Below are positions 18,190 through 23,648 of a stretch of DNA of 23,648 nucleotides, piece after piece. Below the pieces are notes generated by a model that was not told where the DNA came from, did not search any database, and saw only the letters and a list, made by a program, of their open reading frames with translations. The stretch comes from a virus. The translations under genes and the position numbers were made by a program. Every line of letters starts with the position of its first letter. Within the stretch, counting starts at the first letter, position 1. The DNA is taken from IMG/VR virus record IMGVR_UViG_3300023087_000104, positions 1 through 23,648 of that record. One strand, given 5' to 3'.

Positions 18190-20511
18190 ATGGCTATACA
18201 ACAAGGTTTAGGTGGACTTATGCCACAGGCTCCTATGGCTGCTCAGCCCGTTGATCCCAGAATGGGCGCAGCTCTGGACGTAGTAGGCGCAGACGAAATG
18301 GCGGAAAAGACCGATATGCCGTTAGCTACGGCTGCTTTGATGAAGCGTAATGAAGCTCTGGAGCTGCTAAAAAGCGCCGAGAATGACGAGAGAGCCGCAC
18401 AGTTTCAGGCTCCTCCTAATCCCTCTATTAACGACCAAGTTAACCAAGGCTTAGCTGGAATGCTACGCAGCATGATGCCCGGCCAAGCACTGCGGGGTAG
18501 ACAAGTCCAGCAAGCTAGAGCCAGACAGATGTTAGGCCCTATGCCACAACGAAGAGCGCCCCAGATGGCGGCTGGCTTGCCCGGCCTACCTGCGACTAAC
18601 ATGCGCCGCATGGCTGCTAATGGTGGGGTTATTGGGTATGAATCAGGTGGTGACGTAGAGGCGGAAGACACGGGTTTTCTAGCAGCGTTGAGAGAACTTG
18701 ACGAAGGTTTGAAGGCAGACGAAGCCGAAAGACAAGCCGAAAGAATGGCCAGAGGCAGGAGAGTTTCTGACTATATCCCCGTGCCGGGCGGCGGTAGCTA
18801 CTACTTACCTGTGAAGAATTTAATGTACGACATCGGGCAAGGTGTGTCTGGTCTGGCTAATCTGATGAAGAGAAAGCCCGAAGAAAAAGAAGAACCAGTA
18901 GACGTAAACGCACTATTTTTAAGTGTTTACGACGACTACACCAAAGCTTTAGAGAGTGGCAACGAAGAGAGAATAGCCCGCACTTTAGAGCTTGTGAATA
19001 GTTTTGACGAGACCACTCGACGAGAAGCACTGCAAAGCGTACAGCAGAACAAAATGATGGGTGGTGAGGTAAAAGGCTACGCTGGCCCTGATGGTTCTTT
19101 AGTACGCCGAAGAGACACAGCAGCGCAAGAACAGAGAAGACAGGCAGCTCAGGAAGCCCGCGCACGAAGAGAAGCCGAGAGAGAAGCCAATAGAGCTGCT
19201 TTTAACGATCTTGTTGCACTTATAAACTCTGGTAAGTCGCCAGCAGAAGCTAGAAGAATTTTAAGCAGCAGAGAAGCGTTGACTACAGATACGGGCGTAA
19301 CAGAAGCACAGTACAACTATGCTACAGGGCCTGAACCTACTATAACCGAATATTTGCCTAATGCAGACCAATCTACTTTACCTATGGGCGGCTTAGGTGC
19401 GGAAGAAGAACCAACGCCAGCACCAACAACCGAGGGCGCGGAAGAAGTTCGCGCTCCTGCACCTCAAAGTTTTCCAACCCAACTCCCTGAAAACTTTCAG
19501 TCAGACATGGCAACATTGCTAGAAAGAAGCAAAGGTTTGATGGCACTAGACGAAGAAGCAGATGCTAGGCGTGTGAGCGACAGGCTCGCTGAAATTATGG
19601 GGCCAACAAGAGAAGCCCAAGAGTCACGTAGACAGGCGCAAGAAGAAAGCAGAAGGTTGAGAGAAACGGAGTTTACGCCAGAAGCAATGCGTTTTAACCG
19701 CCTAAGAGCTGCTCTGGAGCGAGGTGGTAGAGAAGGTCTTGGTGGTTTTGGTGCTGGTGAACGTGCCGAAGCTGATAGATTACTCAAAGCGCAAATTGAA
19801 TCTAGCGATAAGACTGCTGCCGAGTTCGATGCTCTTGTAAAAGAAATGCAAGCTATGGGCTTGAATGAGTTCCAAGCAGAAGAAGCAGCACGGCAAGGTA
19901 TAAGAGACCAAGTTCAAACAGGAATGACTGTAACTCAGGCTATCAACAAAAACTTGGCCGATATAGCAGTTTCGGAAGCAGACAGAGCCGAAAGAGCAGC
20001 AGGGCGTCAACTATCGGCCCAAACTTCTCTGGACGTTGCTCAGATTCAAGGTGATGTGCAGTTAGCAGTAGCAAATCTGAACAAAGAAAACACGGAGTTT
20101 GGTCGGAAGTTTAGGACGCTTAGAAATCAAGCAAAACAAGATAATCCGAATCTTAGTGCTGTAGAACTAGATAGCAGGGCGTTAGAAGCGTTGTTCGACC
20201 AAGAAATCAAAGCGCAAATGTCAAGAATTGGTGTAACTGAACAACAGCTACAACAAAGCGCAGTAAACGATTCAATACGTGCTGCCGCAGACGTATTGGC
20301 AAATGATATGAGTACCATTGGTCAACCAGAGCTAAGACAGCAAAAGATATTGGATTTAGCCGAACAAATAAGAAACCAATACGGTACGAGTACCACTGGT
20401 GCTCAACCTAACGCGAGTCAAATACAAGCGTTAATTGCTAACCCTCAACGTCGTGCTGAGTTTGATGAGAAATTTGGGCAAGGTGCAGCAGCTAGATTTT
20501 TAGGTCAATAG
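18190..20511 (+). CDS. Long coiled-coil internal virion protein
   Basis: 773 residues with a strong ribosome binding site (AGGAG). Near residues 126-154 is the recurrent marine-phage motif MAAGLPGLPATNMRRMAANG followed by GVIGYESGGDV. A Gly-rich YIPVPGGGSYYLP block is near 195. From about 300 onward the sequence is almost entirely Glu/Arg/Gln/Ala-rich helix (QEQRRQAAQEARARREAERE, EAQESRRQAQEESRRLRETE), interrupted by a Pro/Glu linker near 400-430. The C-terminus ends NPQRRAEFDEKFGQGAAARF. No catalytic motif is visible. Length, coiled-coil composition and position suit an internal or ejection protein of the virion. Confidence 0.7.
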   Translation: MAIQQGLGGLMPQAPMAAQPVDPRMGAALDVVGADEMAEKTDMPLATAALMKRNEALELLKSAENDERAAQFQAPPNPSINDQVNQGLAGMLRSMMPGQALRGRQVQQARARQMLGPMPQRRAPQMAAGLPGLPATNMRRMAANGGVIGYESGGDVEAEDTGFLAALRELDEGLKADEAERQAERMARGRRVSDYIPVPGGGSYYLPVKNLMYDIGQGVSGLANLMKRKPEEKEEPVDVNALFLSVYDDYTKALESGNEERIARTLELVNSFDETTRREALQSVQQNKMMGGEVKGYAGPDGSLVRRRDTAAQEQRRQAAQEARARREAEREANRAAFNDLVALINSGKSPAEARRILSSREALTTDTGVTEAQYNYATGPEPTITEYLPNADQSTLPMGGLGAEEEPTPAPTTEGAEEVRAPAPQSFPTQLPENFQSDMATLLERSKGLMALDEEADARRVSDRLAEIMGPTREAQESRRQAQEESRRLRETEFTPEAMRFNRLRAALERGGREGLGGFGAGERAEADRLLKAQIESSDKTAAEFDALVKEMQAMGLNEFQAEEAARQGIRDQVQTGMTVTQAINKNLADIAVSEADRAERAAGRQLSAQTSLDVAQIQGDVQLAVANLNKENTEFGRKFRTLRNQAKQDNPNLSAVELDSRALEALFDQEIKAQMSRIGVTEQQLQQSAVNDSIRAAADVLANDMSTIGQPELRQQKILDLAEQIRNQYGTSTTGAQPNASQIQALIANPQRRAEFDEKFGQGAAARFLGQ

Positions 20512-20519
20512 TTGAGGGT
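20441..20519 (+). promoter_or_regulatory. Inverted repeat pairing with ribosome binding site of the last gene
   Basis: ACCCTCAAC (20441-20449) is the exact reverse complement of GTTGAGGGT (20511-20519), 61 bases apart. The right arm includes the GAGGG ribosome binding site just before the ATG at 20523. Pairing would hide this site until ribosomes on the upstream gene open it. The effect is predicted only from base pairing. Confidence 0.3.
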
Positions 20520-20522
20520 CTT

Positions 20523-23500
20523 ATGGCAGACCAACAAAACTTTTTTGACCAGTTTGATACTGCAAAAGAAAATGTCGCTCAAGATAATTTCTTTGACCAG
20601 TTTGACACTGGGTTAGACGAGGCTCAACCTCCCGCAGAACAAGAGCCTGTACAAACGGTTGATGGTAATTTCTTCGATCAGTTTGACCCTGTGCAGGTAG
20701 AACCCCCAGCCCAAGAACCTCCTCCCGTACAGTCCAATATATTGCGGGAGGCTGCTGACATACCTCTGAATCTTGCCAGTGGCGTAGTTACTGGTACGAA
20801 GCTAATCACAGATATCTTTGGTGCAGATAATCCTGTCTCTCGACAACTAAGCGGAGTCGAAGAGTATATAGACGGACTTCTCTCTGCACAGGCTAAAGCA
20901 GACCAGCAAGAAGTTGCTAGGATCATGCAAGAAGCCGAGGACAAAGGCGCAGGAGCGCAAGTCAAAGCCGCTCTCAGAGCGTTTGCTACTTCCCCATTAG
21001 ACTTTGCTGCACAAGGCGTAGGCACAATTATCCCTGCTCTCGCTGCCGCTGTGTATGGCGGTACAGTTGGTGTGGCTGGGTATGGTGTTGGTTCTGGTGT
21101 TGGCCTAGTAAAAGACGCCGTATTCAGCACTGTTAATGACGAAATGCTCAAGCAAGGTCTTAGCGAGCAAGAAGCTAGAGAAATTGCAACGCAGGCACAG
21201 TCTTATACAGGCGATAACTTAGACATGATCGCGCTGGGTGGTGCATTCGGCTGGTTGGCATCTAGGTTTGGTGTGCCAGAAACAGTGCTTAAAACTGAAT
21301 TTGGTAAGCGCCTAATGCAAGATGGGCTAAGTCGTGGCGTTGTTAGGAACATGGTTGAAGCCGCTGGGCGAGAGGGCGCACCAGAAGCCATACAAGCAGC
21401 CCAAGAACGCTTTGCCCAGAACCTAGCTCTGCAAAGAGAAGGCGTGGACGTACCACTTAGTCGTGGCGTAGTAGGCCAAGCTGCATTGGAAGGCATTGTC
21501 GGTGGCATTATCGGTGGCGGTGTAGGTGCGGTCGAGGCGCAGGTTGCGGACACTGCGCGAGCAGAACAAGAAGCCGAAAGAAGAGCGTTGGAAACAGAAG
21601 GCTTAGAAGTAGAGGCGCAACCAGAAGAAGTCGTAGCGGAAGAAGTTGCAACTGACGAAGAAGGAGACATTGAGGCTCCTGTTTGGTTTGATGCGATAGC
21701 AGATGAAGTAGATGCAGACCAAGGGCAAGAAATAGACCCTGAAAAGATCGGTCGTTTAGTTGCCCAGTACGGACAAGAAGCGGCTGAGATGTACGTCAGA
21801 GGTGTGCGCGGAGAAGGACTGACTCTTGCCAGAACTGAATCAGCGCCTGAAGTAGACACAGAAACTGACACAGCAGAAATAGGTGGAATAGATACTAACC
21901 AAGATGAAGCTGCGCCAGCACAAAAAGAAGAAGTCAGGGATGAACCGACTCCGGATGATTACGAAGCATGGATGGCGGGGATAGAAACAGATACACAAAA
22001 AGACTTAGACACAATAGAGAATGAAAACATAGATGAGTCTTTGTCTCTTGCCGGTAGCACACCAGAACAAAAGCCTAAAGCAGCGGCAATAACTCCAGAC
22101 CAAGAACAAATCGGGCTGCCCGGCATAGAAGAAGCACCGGAAGCTCAAGTTGGTAGGCCCCCCGTAGAGCGCGCTCCGGAGGCTACTGCCAGAGTTAATG
22201 AGCTGCAAAAAAGACAGGACAACCAGAGAAAATCTGAGATACGCACTGTAGAGAAACTTACAAACTCTCTGGATAGGGGCGTACAGAAAATATTAAGTAA
22301 AAAAGGTTATGTTCCGTTCTTTGCCAACCAAGAGGCTTTTAATGAGTACGACGCTGACCCTGATGCTCAATATGAAGCCAGAGTACAAAGAAGAATACAG
22401 TCATATCGAATACTAGGCGCTAACCCAGAGGAATCTGCACGCCGCGCCCGTAGGGATGCGAACAAGCAGCGAATTGCTTATAACGAGATACAAAACGAAA
22501 TTGCCGCACTGCAAGACAAAACCATAGACCAGCTAGCTGATGTCATCAACATAGCAAACAACTCTAGGTTAGAAGGTAGAGCGGCCCACACTGCTGCTTT
22601 AAGAGCTTTACAGGATGCAAGGCTCACACCAGAGATGCTGGCCGAAGCGCGAAAAAGAGCTAAGGCTAAAGCTCCTACAGGCATAATTCCACTAGAAAAC
22701 AAAACAGTAAGAAACGAAATAGTACCCGGCGAATATGCTCCGTTAGTTCCGCGCAAAGAGATGATTGATGGCCCGATAGAAGAGGTCACAACTGCGGAAG
22801 AAGCAATGGAGGTAATTAACGCTGACACTAACAGGACAGACTTTGAGAGAGGCTTAGCTGCACTGTTTAGGCCGATAGCAAAAAAATTAGCTACGAAGTT
22901 TCAGCTTATAGAAAACTCGGAACAAGTACCGGATGACTTGCTTCAATATTGGGTAGACGAGAACGGAAAGCAAATTTCTGCTGGTCTTTTCGACCCAGAA
23001 ACTAACACCATGTACATAGATTCAGTTGAGGGCTTGGACGCTCGCACTGTATTACATGAAATGATCCATGCCAGTACGCTGGATATAATATCAAGCTTTA
23101 AACAAGGTCTGCTTATATCCCAAGAAGCACAAGCTGCAATAGATGACGCGCTTCTGTTGATGCACCAAGTAGGGGTACAGTACCAAAACTTACTTGCGTC
23201 AGATCGTGCATCACCTGCATTGCAGCGTCTAGCTAAAAGTACAGATAATTTTACTGACATAGCTGAATTTCTTAGCTATGGCATTACCGAGCAACCGCTT
23301 CAAGAGATGTTGCTCAACATGGCTCCTGTAAACAAATACCAACTCGGAGCTATTAAAACAGCATTCTCTAACTTTGTAGACATAATTCGTCGGATGTTGG
23401 GTAGGCCCAGCAGAGACATAAGCGCGTTCGAGCAGCTAATCGACTTGACTGGCCGTCTTGCAGAAGAACAGGTACGCACTAGGCCAAAACGTGCAAGCCA

Positions 23501-23648
23501 AGTGGTGCAAGCCAAGAAGCAAGTAGAAAAGCTTTCTAAGGTGCAGAAGTTGCAGGCGCAGCAAAACACGTTGCGTAAGTTTTTAGGTCAGTCAAAAGGC
23601 ATAATAAACGCGGTTAGAGACCCAGAAAAAGGTATCCGAGACTTCTTG
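20523..23648 (+). CDS. Large polyvalent-type ejection protein with zincin motif, 3' end outside window
   Basis: Open for 1042 codons to the window end. Three identical NFFDQFD boxes (residues 6-12, 22-28, 49-55) sit in an acidic Pro/Gln-rich N-terminus. Residues 165-196 (GTIIPALAAAVYGGTVGVAG, then YGVGSGVGLV) and 324-337 (GIVGGIIGGGVGAV) are glycine-zipper hydrophobic segments that could insert in membrane. A long acidic linker follows (about 345-560), then a Lys/Arg-rich helical part. Residues 813-920 look like a zincin metallopeptidase: GLFDPETNTMYIDSVEG, ARTVLHEMIHASTLD with HEMIH at 845-849, and a downstream DIAEFLSYG whose Glu915 may be the third ligand. This domain, inside a giant multi-part protein next to internal virion genes, fits the phage polyvalent proteins injected with DNA. 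Peptidase activity is predicted, not shown. Confidence 0.75.
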   Translation, partial: MADQQNFFDQFDTAKENVAQDNFFDQFDTGLDEAQPPAEQEPVQTVDGNFFDQFDPVQVEPPAQEPPPVQSNILREAADIPLNLASGVVTGTKLITDIFGADNPVSRQLSGVEEYIDGLLSAQAKADQQEVARIMQEAEDKGAGAQVKAALRAFATSPLDFAAQGVGTIIPALAAAVYGGTVGVAGYGVGSGVGLVKDAVFSTVNDEMLKQGLSEQEAREIATQAQSYTGDNLDMIALGGAFGWLASRFGVPETVLKTEFGKRLMQDGLSRGVVRNMVEAAGREGAPEAIQAAQERFAQNLALQREGVDVPLSRGVVGQAALEGIVGGIIGGGVGAVEAQVADTARAEQEAERRALETEGLEVEAQPEEVVAEEVATDEEGDIEAPVWFDAIADEVDADQGQEIDPEKIGRLVAQYGQEAAEMYVRGVRGEGLTLARTESAPEVDTETDTAEIGGIDTNQDEAAPAQKEEVRDEPTPDDYEAWMAGIETDTQKDLDTIENENIDESLSLAGSTPEQKPKAAAITPDQEQIGLPGIEEAPEAQVGRPPVERAPEATARVNELQKRQDNQRKSEIRTVEKLTNSLDRGVQKILSKKGYVPFFANQEAFNEYDADPDAQYEARVQRRIQSYRILGANPEESARRARRDANKQRIAYNEIQNEIAALQDKTIDQLADVINIANNSRLEGRAAHTAALRALQDARLTPEMLAEARKRAKAKAPTGIIPLENKTVRNEIVPGEYAPLVPRKEMIDGPIEEVTTAEEAMEVINADTNRTDFERGLAALFRPIAKKLATKFQLIENSEQVPDDLLQYWVDENGKQISAGLFDPETNTMYIDSVEGLDARTVLHEMIHASTLDIISSFKQGLLISQEAQAAIDDALLLMHQVGVQYQNLLASDRASPALQRLAKSTDNFTDIAEFLSYGITEQPLQEMLLNMAPVNKYQLGAIKTAFSNFVDIIRRMLGRPSRDISAFEQLIDLTGRLAEEQVRTRPKRASQVVQAKKQVEKLSKVQKLQAQQNTLRKFLGQSKGIINAVRDPEKGIRDFL

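Noticed and set aside
20678-21871. Two minus-strand open frames of 157 and 222 codons
   Set aside because: They lie opposite a continuous + strand frame with recognisable segments; composition is Ser/Ala/Pro-rich as expected from the reverse of Ala/Glu/Gly codons.
22478-23569. Minus-strand open frames of 89-116 codons at the right end
   Set aside because: Opposite the zincin-containing + strand frame; no start signals or conserved motifs.
1-23648. tRNA genes, integrase, insertion sequences, Rho-independent terminators
   Set aside because: I looked for cloverleaf and GC-hairpin-plus-T-run patterns and for transposase or integrase motifs on both strands and found none that I could support.

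Overview
The window is a compact segment of a double-stranded DNA phage genome: every gene is on the + strand, neighbours overlap by a few bases or sit within about 30 bases of each other, and the recognisable products are virion and lysis proteins. Two head-to-tail adaptor-type proteins, a P22 gp10-like DNA-stabilisation/tail protein, no obvious tape measure, and a block of large helical proteins at the end point to a short-tailed (podovirus-like) phage. Many of the proteins look like families I know mainly from uncultured marine phage genomes (small Lys/Gly-Gly proteins, a 22-residue repeat protein, a DGEFVIP protein, an NMxxMAxxGG protein). The host cannot be read from this window, but an outer-membrane-type lipoprotein in the lysis block suggests a Gram-negative one.

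Layout. (1) 3-1236: a run of five tiny, mostly basic proteins with overlapping starts, the first cut by the window edge. (2) 1236-3395: connector region with two adaptor-like proteins separated by a zinc-ribbon protein and a 56-residue protein, followed by a small conserved protein. (3) 3408-9711: receptor and fibre region, with a small beta-rich structural protein, a fibre protein ending in a C1q/TNF-like jelly roll, an 828-residue protein made of 22-residue repeats carrying an inserted LamG-like lectin domain and five 11-residue Trp repeats, a second zinc ribbon, and a tail fibre with a predicted seven-bladed propeller. (4) 9741-11903: lysis block with three small membrane-anchored proteins (holin and inner-spanin candidates), a class 3 lipase, a small lipoprotein, and a T4-type lysozyme whose catalytic Asp position is Cys. 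(5) 11911-14435: gp10-like tail protein and another C1q-like fibre. (6) 14443-23648: four virion-associated or internal proteins, then a very large open-ended protein with three NFFDQFD boxes, two glycine-zipper segments and an HEMIH zincin motif. It resembles the large polyvalent proteins thought to be injected with phage DNA.

The genes probably form one long late transcript. Most genes have a good Shine-Dalgarno sequence; the three genes that open the lysis sub-blocks lack one and share a short AAGTTA element in their upstream gaps. No tRNA, CRISPR array, insertion sequence, integrase or replication gene is visible, and no stretch of 300 bases is without a gene. The points I would look at first are the injected-protein candidate at the end, the phage lipase inside the lysis block, the repeat-plus-lectin protein, and an exceptionally strong internal ribosome binding site at 318-330.
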